Source of the DNA: Pseudomonadota bacterium
GTDB taxonomy: Bacteria; Pseudomonadota; Alphaproteobacteria; Sphingomonadales; Sphingomonadaceae
Direction of reading: 5' to 3'
DNA: 56,229 bases
Assembly: GCA_023417515.1 (NCBI GenBank)
Contig: JAEZFL010000159.1
Coordinates: 1 to 56,229, forward strand
This document shows, piece after piece, positions 13,784 through 22,774 of this stretch. A program made the translations under genes and the position numbers. Each line of letters begins with the position of its first letter. Position 1 is the first letter of the stretch. The notes below the pieces were generated by a model that was not told where the DNA came from, searched no databases, and worked only from the letters and a program-made list of their open reading frames with translations.

Positions 13784-16700
13784 ATGTACACCGAGCTCCA
13801 GGTCACCAGCCATTTCTCCTTCCTTCGCGGGGTGTCGTCCTGCGAGGAGCTTTTCGCCGCTGCGCGCTTGCTGGGCCACAAGGCGTTGGGAATCGCCGAC
13901 CGCAACAGCGTGGGCGGCCTCGTCAAGGCGCTTCGGGCCAGCGATGCGACCGACGTCAGGCTTGTCGTCGGCTGCCGGCTCGATCTGATGGACGGAACGT
14001 CGCTGCTGGCCTGGCCCGAGGATCGTGCCGCATGGTCGCGCCTCACTCGCCTCCTGGCCGCCGGCAAGAGCCGCATCGACCGCAAGAAGGGCGAGAAAGG
14101 CCAATGCTTCCTCCATTGGGAGGATATCGCTGCCTGCAGCGAAGGCCTGGTCGCCGCCCTGGTGCCGGATGAGGCCGATCGGACGACCGTGACTGCCTTG
14201 ACGCAAATGGCCGACATCTTTGGCGAGCGCGCTCACCTGGCACTCACTCATCGCCGCCGACCCGGCGAGATGGCGCGCCTGCACGCTTTGGATGACCTCG
14301 CCCGCCGTTGCGGCGTACGCGGCCTCGCCACGGGCGACGTCCTCTACGACTCCCCCGACAAGCGGATGCTGCAGGATGTCGTCACCGCGATCCGCGAACG
14401 TTGCACGATCGACGAGCTCGGTTTCCGCCGCGAGCGTTATGCCGATCGCCATCTCAAGAGCGTCGCCGAGATGGAGCGGTTGTTCCGCGATTTTCCGGAT
14501 GCCGTCCGCGCCACCGCCGACATCGCCGAACGCTGTACCTTTTCGCTCAGGGAATTGAGCTACCAATATCCCGACGAGATCGTGATGTCCGGCCGATCGC
14601 CGCAAGATGCGCTGGAACGACTGACTCGGCAGGCGCTGGCCGAGAAATTCCCCGACGGCGTGCCGCAAAATTACGCGGACCTTCTGGAGCATGAGCTGAG
14701 GCTCGTCGCCAGCTGGCGCTACGCGCCCTATTTCCTGACCGTCAATTCGATCGTCGGCTTCGCCCGCAGCCAGAAAATCCTCTGCCAGGGCCGTGGCTCG
14801 GCCGCCAATTCGATGATCTGCTACGTGCTCGGAATCACCTCGATCGATCCGATCGAGCACAAATTGCTGTTCGAGCGCTTCCTTTCGGACGACCGCGCCG
14901 AGCCGCCGGACATCGACGTCGATTTCGAGCATGAGCGGCGCGAGGAAGTGATCCAGTGGATCTATGAGACTTACGGCCATCGGCATGCGGCGCTGACGGC
15001 GGTCGTCAGCCGCTACCGAACCCGTGGCGCAGTCCGCGAGGTCGGCAAGGTCCTGGGTCTTCCCGAAGACATGACGGCGGCGCTGTCCAGCCAGATCTGG
15101 GGCTGGTCGAACGACGGCGTCGCCGATCGCCATGTCGAGGCGACCGGTCTCGACAGAAACGATCCGCGGCTATCGCTGACGCTCGAGCTCAGCAGGCAAT
15201 TGATCGGCACTCCGCGCCACTTGAGCCAGCATCCGGGCGGCTTCGTGCTCACCCGCGACCGGCTTGACGATCTCGTGCCGATCGAGCCGGCGGCGATGGA
15301 GGACCGCCAGGTGATCGAGTGGGAGAAGGACGATCTCGAGGAGCTGAAGATCATGAAGCTCGACGTGCTCGGCCTCGGCATGCTGGGCTGCATGCGCCGC
15401 GCCTTCGACCTTCTCGCCGAGCATAAGGGCCTGCGCCTTACCCTTGCCTCGCCCGAGATGCAGAAGGATGATCCCAAGGTCTACGACATGATCTGCAAGG
15501 CTGACACGATCGGCACCTTCCAGATCGAGAGCCGGGCGCAGATGTCGATGCTGCCGCGCCTTCGTCCCCGCACTTTCTACGACATCGTCATCCAGGTCGC
15601 GATCGTTCGGCCCGGGCCGATCCAGGGCAACATGGTCCACCCTTATCTCAGGCGGCGCGAAGGGAAGGAGCCGGAGGAATATCCGTCCGAGGAACTCAAG
15701 GAGGTGCTTGAGAAGACCAAGGGCGTGCCGCTGTTCCAGGAACAGGCGATGAAGGTCGCCATCGTCGGCGCCGGCTTCAAGGCGGCCGAAGCGGATGCGC
15801 TGCGCCGCTCGATGGCGACGTTCAAGTCCACCGGGGGCGTCAGCAAGTTCCGCGACAAGATGGTCAACGGCATGATCGCGCGCGGTTACACGCTCGATTT
15901 CGCCGAGCGGACGTTCAAGCAGATCGAGGGATTCGGAAGCTACGGCTTCCCGGAGAGCCACGCGGCGAGCTTCGCCAAGATCGCCTACGCCTCGTCGTGG
16001 ATGAAGTGCCACCATCCGGACGTGTTCTGCGCGGCTTTGCTCAATGCCCAGCCCATGGGGTTCTACGCACCGGCTCAGATCGTTCGCGACGCGCGCGAGC
16101 ATGGGGTGGAGGTGCGGCCGGTCTGCATCAATGGGAGCCGGTGGGATTGTGTGTTGGAAAGCAAAATCCTCCCTGTCCGCGAAGCGGATGGGGAGGGGGA
16201 CCACCCGAAGGGTGGTGGAGGGGCCAACCCCGCGCCGAGCCCCTCCACCACTCGCTGCGCGAGCGGTCCCCCTCCCCATGAGGCTTCGCCTCACAGGGAG
16301 GAATTACTCCCCCTTCGCCTCGGAATGCGGATGGTGAAGGGGCTGGCCAACGACCATGCCGCCAGGATTCTCGCTGCGCGGATGGAGCGGCCGTTCGGGT
16401 CGGTCGAGGACGTGTGGCGGCGCTCGGGGGTGCCGGTGGCAGCGTTGGAGCGATTGGCGGAGGCGGACGCCTTCGCTTCGCTCGGGCTCGACCGGCGGCA
16501 GGCGTTATGGCGGGTGCGCGGGCTCGGCGAGAAGGTGCTGCCGCTGTTCGCCGCCATCGAGGCGCAGGAGGCGGAGCCTGCGGTCGCGCTCGACTCGATG
16601 ACCGACGGGCGCGAGGTGGTGGAGGATTACCGCTCGGTGCAGCTGTCGCTGCGCGCCCACCCCCTCGCCTTCCTGCGCCCGGAGCTTGAGCGGCGCGGCA

Positions 16701-17140
16701 TCGTTCCCTGCTCAGCTCTCAAGACCATCAAGGACGGCCGTCGCATCCGCCTTTCCGGAATCGTCCTCATTCGCCAGCGGCCGGGCACCACCAACGTCAC
16801 CTTCCTCACCATCGAGGACGAGACAGGGATCGCCAACATCATCCTGTGGAAGGACCGGTTCGAGGCGCAGCGGCCGATCGTGATGGCCGCGCCGATGATC
16901 GGAGTCACCGGCATCGTGCAGCGCGAAGGCGACGTCATCCATGTCATCGGCGAGCGGCTCGATGACCAATCGGGCCTGCTCCACTCGGTCGGGCGGATGC
17001 AGTTTCCGCACCGCTTCAGCCCGGCCGACGGGGCCAAAGGCGGCGGCGGCCGCGACCCGCGCGACAGGTCGCGCGGGCCGCCGCTACCGGCGGGCGATCA
17101 GGAACCGAGGATCAAGGTGAAGTCGCGCGACTTCCATTAG
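13784..17140 (+). CDS. dnaE2: Error-prone DNA polymerase DnaE2 with a repeat-encoded insert
   Basis: C-family polymerase that performs the synthesis step of ImuA/ImuB-dependent mutagenesis. 1118 residues: PHP domain at the N-terminus (YTELQVTSHFSFLRGVSSCEEL), palm with the catalytic aspartates in PPDIDVDFEHERRE, fingers (LFQEQAMKVAI, LRRSMATFKS, GYGFPESHAASFA), HhH region (LRLGMRMVKGLANDHAARIL) and OB fold (SGIVLIRQRPGTTNVTFLTIEDE). It ends QEPRIKVKSRDFH, typical of DnaE2. Repeat A4 adds about 46 residues (roughly 795-840) between WDCVLE and LRLGMRMVKG, segments normally joined by a short linker; without it the length would be close to the family norm. No LexA box is visible before it. Confidence 0.95.
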   Translation: MYTELQVTSHFSFLRGVSSCEELFAAARLLGHKALGIADRNSVGGLVKALRASDATDVRLVVGCRLDLMDGTSLLAWPEDRAAWSRLTRLLAAGKSRIDRKKGEKGQCFLHWEDIAACSEGLVAALVPDEADRTTVTALTQMADIFGERAHLALTHRRRPGEMARLHALDDLARRCGVRGLATGDVLYDSPDKRMLQDVVTAIRERCTIDELGFRRERYADRHLKSVAEMERLFRDFPDAVRATADIAERCTFSLRELSYQYPDEIVMSGRSPQDALERLTRQALAEKFPDGVPQNYADLLEHELRLVASWRYAPYFLTVNSIVGFARSQKILCQGRGSAANSMICYVLGITSIDPIEHKLLFERFLSDDRAEPPDIDVDFEHERREEVIQWIYETYGHRHAALTAVVSRYRTRGAVREVGKVLGLPEDMTAALSSQIWGWSNDGVADRHVEATGLDRNDPRLSLTLELSRQLIGTPRHLSQHPGGFVLTRDRLDDLVPIEPAAMEDRQVIEWEKDDLEELKIMKLDVLGLGMLGCMRRAFDLLAEHKGLRLTLASPEMQKDDPKVYDMICKADTIGTFQIESRAQMSMLPRLRPRTFYDIVIQVAIVRPGPIQGNMVHPYLRRREGKEPEEYPSEELKEVLEKTKGVPLFQEQAMKVAIVGAGFKAAEADALRRSMATFKSTGGVSKFRDKMVNGMIARGYTLDFAERTFKQIEGFGSYGFPESHAASFAKIAYASSWMKCHHPDVFCAALLNAQPMGFYAPAQIVRDAREHGVEVRPVCINGSRWDCVLESKILPVREADGEGDHPKGGGGANPAPSPSTTRCASGPPPHEASPHREELLPLRLGMRMVKGLANDHAARILAARMERPFGSVEDVWRRSGVPVAALERLAEADAFASLGLDRRQALWRVRGLGEKVLPLFAAIEAQEAEPAVALDSMTDGREVVEDYRSVQLSLRAHPLAFLRPELERRGIVPCSALKTIKDGRRIRLSGIVLIRQRPGTTNVTFLTIEDETGIANIILWKDRFEAQRPIVMAAPMIGVTGIVQREGDVIHVIGERLDDQSGLLHSVGRMQFPHRFSPADGAKGGGGRDPRDRSRGPPLPAGDQEPRIKVKSRDFH
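16167..16302. repeat. Family A repeat, copy A4, inside dnaE2
   Basis: 136-bp palindromic element from TCCTCCCTGTCCGCG to CACAGGGAGGA, with GTCCGCGAAGCGGAT, GGGGAGGGGGACCAC, GGTGGAGGGGC facing GCCCCTCCACCA, CTCGCTGCGCGAG, GGTCCCCCTCCCC and GAGGCTTCGCCTC. It is nearly the same as intergenic copy A7. The dnaE2 frame reads through it, and its right end is read in the same frame as in imuB copy A2 (PHEASPHREE). Confidence 0.92.
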
Positions 17141-17154
17141 CTGCCCGTGAAAAC

Positions 17155-17766
17155 CTAAAACGCCTTGGCCTTGCGCATGGTGAGCTCGCCGCGGCGGCAC
17201 ACGTCCTCGACCGTGTCGCCGCGAAGGATCGTGGCGACTCCGATCGTCGCCCTGAGCGGCAAGGTGCCGCCGCCAAGATCGAGCGGATTCTCCTCGATGC
17301 AGCGGCCGATCCGCTCGGCGGTCTCGATCGCGCTGTCGGAATCGAGATGGTCGAGCACGACCGCGAATTCGTCGCCGCCGACCCGCGCGGCGAAATCGGT
17401 GCCGCGGATGAGGTCGCCGACCAGCTTGGCGACATGGATGAGCGCCGCGTCGCCGGCGACCTGGCCGTGGCGGGCGTTGATCGACTCGAGCCCGTCGACG
17501 TCGAGATAGAGAAGCGCGCCCGGCGTGCCGTGGCGGTTGGCCTGGCTGACCACCCGGTCGACGGCGCGCATGAAGGCGCCGCGATTGGGCAGACCGGTGA
17601 GCGCGTCCCTTTCGGACAGGCGCTCCATTTCCTCCAGCCGCGTGCGCAACTCGGCCATCGAGGCGCGCAGAAGCGCATTCTCGTCGCTGAGACGCCCGAT
17701 CTCGGCCTGGACGGACGGAGTCAGCTCCTCGACCGGAATCCCGGAAATGCTGCCTTGTGCGGTCAC
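17155..17766 (-). CDS. GGDEF-domain diguanylate cyclase
   Basis: Makes cyclic di-GMP from two GTP. 203 residues: an N-terminal coiled coil (about 15-50, SVQAEIGRLSDENALLRASMAELRTR in part) then one GGDEF domain (about 55-203) with DALTGLPNRGAF, YLDVDGLESINARHG, and the active loop RVGGDEFAVV. An inhibitory I-site RxxD (RGTD) stands five residues before GGDEF, so product feedback is likely. No sensor or membrane segment is visible, so the coiled coil probably drives dimerisation. The start is GTG at 17766 with GAGAGG upstream. It is convergent with dnaE2. Confidence 0.92.
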   Translation of the reverse strand: MTAQGSISGIPVEELTPSVQAEIGRLSDENALLRASMAELRTRLEEMERLSERDALTGLPNRGAFMRAVDRVVSQANRHGTPGALLYLDVDGLESINARHGQVAGDAALIHVAKLVGDLIRGTDFAARVGGDEFAVVLDHLDSDSAIETAERIGRCIEENPLDLGGGTLPLRATIGVATILRGDTVEDVCRRGELTMRKAKAF

Positions 17767-17840
17767 CTCAGCCCCTCTCCTGCCGAAACGGCTCGCCCCG
17801 TCCTACGCGCGACAGGGTTAAGGAGTGGGAAAGGCGGTCG

Positions 17841-17869
17841 TTGCAGGGCCGGCATCGCGCCGATAAGAA
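17841..17869 (+). promoter_or_regulatory. Possible purE promoter
   Basis: TTGCAG, 17-base spacer, TAAGAA, about 35 bases before the purE ATG and in the 135-bp divergent gap with the GGDEF gene. The match to a housekeeping promoter is only partial. Confidence 0.3.
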
Positions 17870-17901
17870 GCGCGCTCGGTTCCACGCACAGCCAGGTAAG
17901 C

Positions 17902-18390
17902 ATGTCTGAAGAGACGCCGCGCGTCGGCATCATCATGGGCAGCCGCTCCGATTGGGAGACGATGAGCCATGCCGCCGACATGCTGACGACGCTTGGCGTC
18001 GCCCACGAGGTGCGGGTGGTGTCGGCCCATCGAACGCCGCAGCGCCTGTACGATTATGCGACCGCCGCCGCTGGACGCGGGCTCCAGGTGATCATCGCCG
18101 GCGCGGGCGGGGCGGCGCATCTGCCGGGCATGGCGGCGTCGATGACGACCTTGCCGGTGCTCGGCGTGCCGGTCGAGAGCCAGGCGCTGTCGGGCTTGGA
18201 CAGCCTGCTGTCGATCGTCCAGATGCCCGCCGGCGTCCCCGTCGCGACGCTGGCGATCGGCAAGGCGGGCGCGGCCAATGCCGGCCTGCTCGCCGCATCG
18301 ATCCTCTCGCTCGGCGACTCGGAGCTGGGCGATCGGCTCGCGGCGTGGCGGCAAGAACAGACCGACGCCGTCGCCGAAAGCCCGGAATGA
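17902..18390 (+). CDS. purE: N5-carboxyaminoimidazole ribonucleotide mutase
   Basis: Converts N5-CAIR, made by PurK, into CAIR in purine synthesis. 162 residues, the normal class I length, with GIIMGSRSDWETM, VVSAHRTPQRLYDYA, IIAGAGGAAHLPGM and GVPVESQALSGLDSLLSIVQMP (phosphate, ribose and active-site histidine motifs). The ATG at 17902 follows AGGTAAGC. Its stop overlaps the purK start (ATGA), so the pair is translationally coupled. Confidence 0.96.
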   Translation: MSEETPRVGIIMGSRSDWETMSHAADMLTTLGVAHEVRVVSAHRTPQRLYDYATAAAGRGLQVIIAGAGGAAHLPGMAASMTTLPVLGVPVESQALSGLDSLLSIVQMPAGVPVATLAIGKAGAANAGLLAASILSLGDSELGDRLAAWRQEQTDAVAESPE

Positions 18391-19454
18391 TCGTCCGGCC
18401 AGGGTCGACCATCGGCATCGTCGGCGGCGGCCAGCTCGGTCGGATGCTGGCGATGGCGGCGGCCCAGCTCGGCTATCGCACGCACATCTACGCGCCCGAC
18501 GCGGCGCCGCCGGCGGCCGAGGTCTCGGCCGAATTCACTCGCGGCGACTATGACGACGAGGAGGCGCTCGCCCGCTTCGCCGAGAGTGTCGACGTCGCCA
18601 CCTACGAGTTCGAGAACATCGCCGCCGGACCGCTGAGCGCGATCGCCGAACGGGTGCCGCTGTTCCCGCCGCGCCGGGCGCTGGAGACCGCGCAGGACCG
18701 GCTGGCCGAGAAGCAGTTCGCGCGCGAGCTCGGCGGCCGCCCCGCGCCCTTCGCTGCCGTCGGCAGTCGCGAAGACCTGGACCGGGCCATTGCCGACATC
18801 GGCCTGCCGGCGATCCTGAAGACGCGGCGCTTCGGCTATGACGGCAAGGGGCAGGTGAAGATCATGTCGTCGGCCGAAGCCGATGACGCCTGGTCCGCGA
18901 TCCATGGCGCACCGGCGGTGCTGGAAGGCTTCGTGTCCTTCGCGGGCGAATTCTCGATCCTGTTGTGCCGTGGCAGGGATGGTGAGAGCGTTTTCTGGGA
19001 TGCCACCCGAAACACCCATGTGAAAGGCATTCTGCACCGCAGCGAGGCCCCGGCCGGGGACCAGTTCCGGAATGCGGTTGCAGAGGGATGCGCTCTGGCG
19101 CGCGCAATCGCCGAGGCGCTGGATTATGTCGGGGTGCTGGCGATCGAGTTCTTCGCCGATGCCGACGGCGCGGTGTTCAACGAAATGGCGCCGCGAGTCC
19201 ATAATAGCGGCCACTGGACGACCGAGGGGTCGCTGACCTCACAGTTCGAAAATCATATCCGGGCGATCTGCGGCCTGCCGCTCGGCGCGACCGACCTCGT
19301 CGTACCGCGGGTCGAGATGGAGAATCTGATCGGCGACGATGTCGAGCGTTGGCGCGACCTGCTCGCCGACCGCAGCGCCCATCTCCACCTCTACGGCAAG
19401 CGCGAGGCCCGGCCGGGTCGCAAGATGGGCCACGTCACCCGGCTGATCGGCTGA
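18387..19454 (+). CDS. purK: N5-carboxyaminoimidazole ribonucleotide synthase
   Basis: ATP-grasp enzyme that carboxylates AIR with bicarbonate and ATP. 355 residues with GIVGGGQLGRMLAMAAAQLG at the N-terminus, YEFENI, ILKTRRFGYDGKGQ (ATP lid), VLEGFVSFAGEFSIL, and FNEMAPRVHNSGHWT (metal and substrate site). It ends GRKMGHVTRLIG, as in other PurK. The start ATG overlaps the purE stop. The usual PurE-PurK pair is complete here. Confidence 0.96.
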   Translation: MIVRPGSTIGIVGGGQLGRMLAMAAAQLGYRTHIYAPDAAPPAAEVSAEFTRGDYDDEEALARFAESVDVATYEFENIAAGPLSAIAERVPLFPPRRALETAQDRLAEKQFARELGGRPAPFAAVGSREDLDRAIADIGLPAILKTRRFGYDGKGQVKIMSSAEADDAWSAIHGAPAVLEGFVSFAGEFSILLCRGRDGESVFWDATRNTHVKGILHRSEAPAGDQFRNAVAEGCALARAIAEALDYVGVLAIEFFADADGAVFNEMAPRVHNSGHWTTEGSLTSQFENHIRAICGLPLGATDLVVPRVEMENLIGDDVERWRDLLADRSAHLHLYGKREARPGRKMGHVTRLIG

Positions 19455-19472
19455 GGCTTCCTAAAAAGAAAG

Positions 19473-19557
19473 AACTCCCCGGCAATGCCGGGGAGCCCCT
19501 CCACCGTCCCGAATCCCGTCCGGGACGGTCCCCCTCCCCGAGAAATCTCGGGGAGGA
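19473..19557. repeat. Partial family A repeat, copy A5 (intergenic)
   Basis: A shortened relative between the convergent purK and M16 genes. It has a strong hairpin CTCCCCGGCAATGCCGGGGAG, then CCCCTCCACC, GTCCCGAATC...GGGAC, GGTCCCCCTCCCC and a CCCCGAGAAATCTCGGGG hairpin, but lacks the left GGTGGAGGGG half. The hairpins may end both transcripts, although no T-run follows. Confidence 0.7.
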
Positions 19558-19565
19558 TATTCAGC

Positions 19566-22500
19566 TTAGCGGCCGCCGCGCTGGACGCAGCGGTCGGTGA
19601 CCGTGCGGCTGCACACCGGAAGCTGACCGGTGGCCGGACGCGGGGTCGCGGCCTGGGCCGGGGCCGCCGGGGTCAGCCGCATCTCCTCGATCGGCATTCC
19701 GAGCGATTCGAGTTGCGGGCGGATTCGCGACGCGTCGCCGACGACGACCCACACGAAGTCGTCGGGATCGACGGCCTCGCGGATCGTGCGGTCGAGCTGC
19801 TCCGCCGTCATCGCGCGGTAACGGTCCGCCACCGTCTCCCAATAATTGTCGGGGCGACGATAGAGGGCGTTGCTCTGAAGCGCGCCGAGCACGGCCTGGG
19901 ACGTCTCGAACTGGCCAGGGAGCGTGCCCGTGCTGCCGGCGATCACGCGCTGCAGCTCGTTGGGCTGAACGCCCTGGTCGCCGAAGAACATCCGCAGCTG
20001 CTCCTGGATCGCACGGATCGAATCACCCGTGCGGTCGGCCTGGACCGGCGCCTGGATGATGTAGGGCACCTGACGCTCGCGCAGGGCGACCGAGCCGCGG
20101 GCACCGTAGGACCAGCCGCGACGCTCGCGCAGCTCCATGTTGATGCGGGCGAGGAAGTCGCCGCCCAGCACCTGGTTGGCCGCGGTCAGAGCGAGCGTGT
20201 CGTCGGTTCCGTCGACGTCGAGCAGCTGGCCCGCGACGATGACGCTCTGGGGCGACTGCGGACGATCGACGAGGACGATTCGCGAGCGGGTTTCCGGACC
20301 GCGATCCGGAAAATTCTTCACGCCGCGCGGCACCGAGGGCGCCGCCCAGGTGCCGAGCCGGCTCTCGAGCAGCGGGACGAGCTCGGCGAGAGGCAAGTCG
20401 CTGACCACGAAGATTCGGGCATTGTCCGGCCGGATCCAGGTCTGGTGGAAGCGGATGAGCTCGTCACGGGTGAGCGTCGAAACGACGTCGGCGCTGCCGG
20501 TGCCGGTGCCCGGCTTGCCATAAGGATGCTGGTTGCCGAACAGCACCACCGGAAGAGCGCGTGCGGCGAGACCCGCCGGCTGGGTCAGCTCGGAGGCGAT
20601 CTGAGCGAGCTGCTGCTGGCGGACCCGGTTCACCTCCGCGGGAGCGAAGGCGGGGTTGCGGATCACGTCGGCAAGCAGATCGAGCGACGGTGCGAGGTTC
20701 GGAGTCAGCGCCGACATGCCGACCGTGGTGCGGTCGAGCGAGGTGCCGGTGAAGATGTTCGCTCCGAGCCGCTCCTGCGCCTCGGCCAGCTGAGTCGAGT
20801 TGAGGCGGGTGGTGCCTTCCTCCAGCAGGTTGAGCATCAGAGCCTGAGTGCCGAGCCGGTCGGCCGGATCCGCCGCCATTCCGGCGTCGAACTCGACCGC
20901 CATCCGGGTCACCGGAACGACGTTGCGGCGGGCATAGACCACCTCGATGCCGTTCGACAGGCGCGCCCGCTCGATGTCGGGGAAGTCGAGCGTCGGCGGC
21001 GTGCCGATCGGCGGCAGCGGACGCTGGGTGGTCGGCTGCTGGCTGGCCGCGCCTTGCGGCTGCGCCTGGCTCCAGTGGACCGGGGCCAGAGGCTGCTCGC
21101 CGGCCTGCGGCGCGCGATAGTAACGCGGCCGCTGGCTCGGCGTGGTCACGTTGACGCCACCACGGCTGCCGCGCACGCCCGGGGCCTCCTCATAGGCCTC
21201 GCGCTCGCCGGGAACGACCTTGAGCGCATAGACCGGGCGGCGAAGCCAGCGCTGCATGGCCGCGCGGACCTGCGCCGGAGTGACGCTGGCGAGCTGCTCG
21301 AGCCGGGTCTGAACGAAGTTCGGATCGTCGGCGTAGAGCATGCCCTCGGCAAGAGCGACGGCCTTGCCGCCGAAGCCGCCGACCTGCTCGAGCCCCTGAA
21401 CGCGGCTCGACAGGATGCGCATCACCGCGCGGCGGACCTCGTCATCGGTCGGGCCGCGAGTGACGTAATCGTTGATGATCTGGTCGAGCTGGCGCGACAC
21501 CGCGTCGGCATCCTCGCCCGGCTTCACGTCGACCTGGACCTCGAACATGCTGACCCGGTGGAAGTCCTGGACGAAGGCGGCGACGCGCACCGCATTCTGG
21601 TCCTCACGGACGAGCTGGTTGTCGAGGCGCGAGCTGTCGAGGCCGCCGAGGATCATCGCGCCGACGGTCAGCGGGATGATGTCCTCATGAAGCAGGCCGG
21701 GGACGACCCAGTCGCGGTAGAGGCGGGTGTTGGCAACCCGGTCGTGCATGGTCTGGTCGATCCGGCGCGGAAGCGTCGGGACGCTGGCCTGGGCTGGCTC
21801 GTTGACCGGACCGCGCGGGATGTCGCCGAAATAGCGCTCGACCAAAGGCCGCGCCTCGGCGGCGTTGATGTCGCCAGCGAGGACGAGGACGGCATTGTTC
21901 GGGCCGTAATTGTCGCGGAACCACTCGCGCACCGTGTCCATCGTCGCGGCGCTGAGATCGGCCATCGAGCCGATCGTCGAGTGACGATAAGGATGGCCCT
22001 CGGGGAACAGGGCTTCCAGCTGGGCATATTCGACGAGACCGAACGGCTCGTTGTCGCCCTGGCGCTTCTCGTTCTGGACCACGCCGATCTGGTTGGTCAG
22101 ATTCTCCTGGGTGACGGCGCCGAGCAGATGGCCCATGCGATCCGCCTCGAGGAACAGAGCGCGCTCCAGCGCCGGCCGGGGCACGGTCTGGAAATAATTG
22201 GTGCGGTCGAACCAGGTGGTGCCGTTGAGGTCGGTGGCACCCATGGCGCGGGTATATTCGAAATATTCGCCCGGCGCGTTCTCCGAGCCGTTGAACATGA
22301 TGTGCTCGAACAGATGGGCGAAGCCGGTACGGCCCTCGGGCTCGTCCTTGGAGCCCACATTGTACCAGATGCTAACCGCGACGACGGGCGCCTTGCGGTC
22401 CTCGTGAACGACGACTCGAAGGCCGTTGTCGAGCGTGAAGGTCTCGTAGGGAATGCGGACCTGGCGCACCAGCTCCTGCGGCGTGGCCGCTCCGGCGGCG

Positions 22501-22604
22501 CCGGGCTGGACGGCAGCGGTCGTGGTGGCGGCGTCCTCAGCATAAGCGGGGGCGGCGAAGGCGACGCCCGCAGCAACTGCGAGCCGTAACAATGTGTGGC
22601 GCAT
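19566..22604 (-). CDS. M16 family zinc metallopeptidase, second copy (exported)
   Basis: About 1012 residues. The ATG at 22604 has GAGG 6 bases upstream; an ATG two codons earlier is too close to it. A signal peptide (LLRLAVAAGVAFAAPAYA) places it in the periplasm. The zinc motif HLFEH is at H97-H101 in GFAHLFEHIMFNGSEN. Middle lobes include WFRDNYGPNNAVLVLAGDI and MGRTYADDPNF-like helical segments, and the second half starts near ARLSNGIEVVYARRNVVPVT. It shares architecture but little close sequence with the M16 gene at 6865. The final residues include two Cys (LPVCSRTVTDRCVQ), which could form a disulfide. Confidence 0.92.
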   Translation of the reverse strand: MRHTLLRLAVAAGVAFAAPAYAEDAATTTAAVQPGAAGAATPQELVRQVRIPYETFTLDNGLRVVVHEDRKAPVVAVSIWYNVGSKDEPEGRTGFAHLFEHIMFNGSENAPGEYFEYTRAMGATDLNGTTWFDRTNYFQTVPRPALERALFLEADRMGHLLGAVTQENLTNQIGVVQNEKRQGDNEPFGLVEYAQLEALFPEGHPYRHSTIGSMADLSAATMDTVREWFRDNYGPNNAVLVLAGDINAAEARPLVERYFGDIPRGPVNEPAQASVPTLPRRIDQTMHDRVANTRLYRDWVVPGLLHEDIIPLTVGAMILGGLDSSRLDNQLVREDQNAVRVAAFVQDFHRVSMFEVQVDVKPGEDADAVSRQLDQIINDYVTRGPTDDEVRRAVMRILSSRVQGLEQVGGFGGKAVALAEGMLYADDPNFVQTRLEQLASVTPAQVRAAMQRWLRRPVYALKVVPGEREAYEEAPGVRGSRGGVNVTTPSQRPRYYRAPQAGEQPLAPVHWSQAQPQGAASQQPTTQRPLPPIGTPPTLDFPDIERARLSNGIEVVYARRNVVPVTRMAVEFDAGMAADPADRLGTQALMLNLLEEGTTRLNSTQLAEAQERLGANIFTGTSLDRTTVGMSALTPNLAPSLDLLADVIRNPAFAPAEVNRVRQQQLAQIASELTQPAGLAARALPVVLFGNQHPYGKPGTGTGSADVVSTLTRDELIRFHQTWIRPDNARIFVVSDLPLAELVPLLESRLGTWAAPSVPRGVKNFPDRGPETRSRIVLVDRPQSPQSVIVAGQLLDVDGTDDTLALTAANQVLGGDFLARINMELRERRGWSYGARGSVALRERQVPYIIQAPVQADRTGDSIRAIQEQLRMFFGDQGVQPNELQRVIAGSTGTLPGQFETSQAVLGALQSNALYRRPDNYWETVADRYRAMTAEQLDRTIREAVDPDDFVWVVVGDASRIRPQLESLGMPIEEMRLTPAAPAQAATPRPATGQLPVCSRTVTDRCVQRGGR

Positions 22605-22720
22605 CGGCATCCTCGATCGTTCCGATGATTTCAGATGGCGCGACACTAACGTCGTGTCTGACCAAGGCAAGACGGTTACAGGGTTTTTTCCGGGTCGGCG
22701 CGAGCGACTCGGTTGGCGCC

Positions 22721-22748
22721 CTTGTGTTGCACAATAGCAACACTAAAT
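22721..22748 (+). promoter_or_regulatory. Possible heat-shock promoter and inverted repeat before clpB
   Basis: CTTGTGT, 13-base spacer, CACTAAAT resembles a sigma-32 promoter (CTTG-type -35 and a C-rich, A/T-ended -10). Within it GTGTTGC and GCAACAC (22724-22730 and 22737-22743) form a perfect 7-base inverted repeat with a 6-base spacer. It is not the CIRCE element. The clpB ATG is 27 bases downstream. Confidence 0.4.
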
Positions 22749-22774
22749 CGGTGCGAGGTTAGAAAGGGGATGTC

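Noticed and set aside
19473..19557. Rho-independent terminator after purK
   Set aside because: The hairpins are strong but lack a T-run, and the sequence is explained as a partial family A repeat; a terminating role remains possible.
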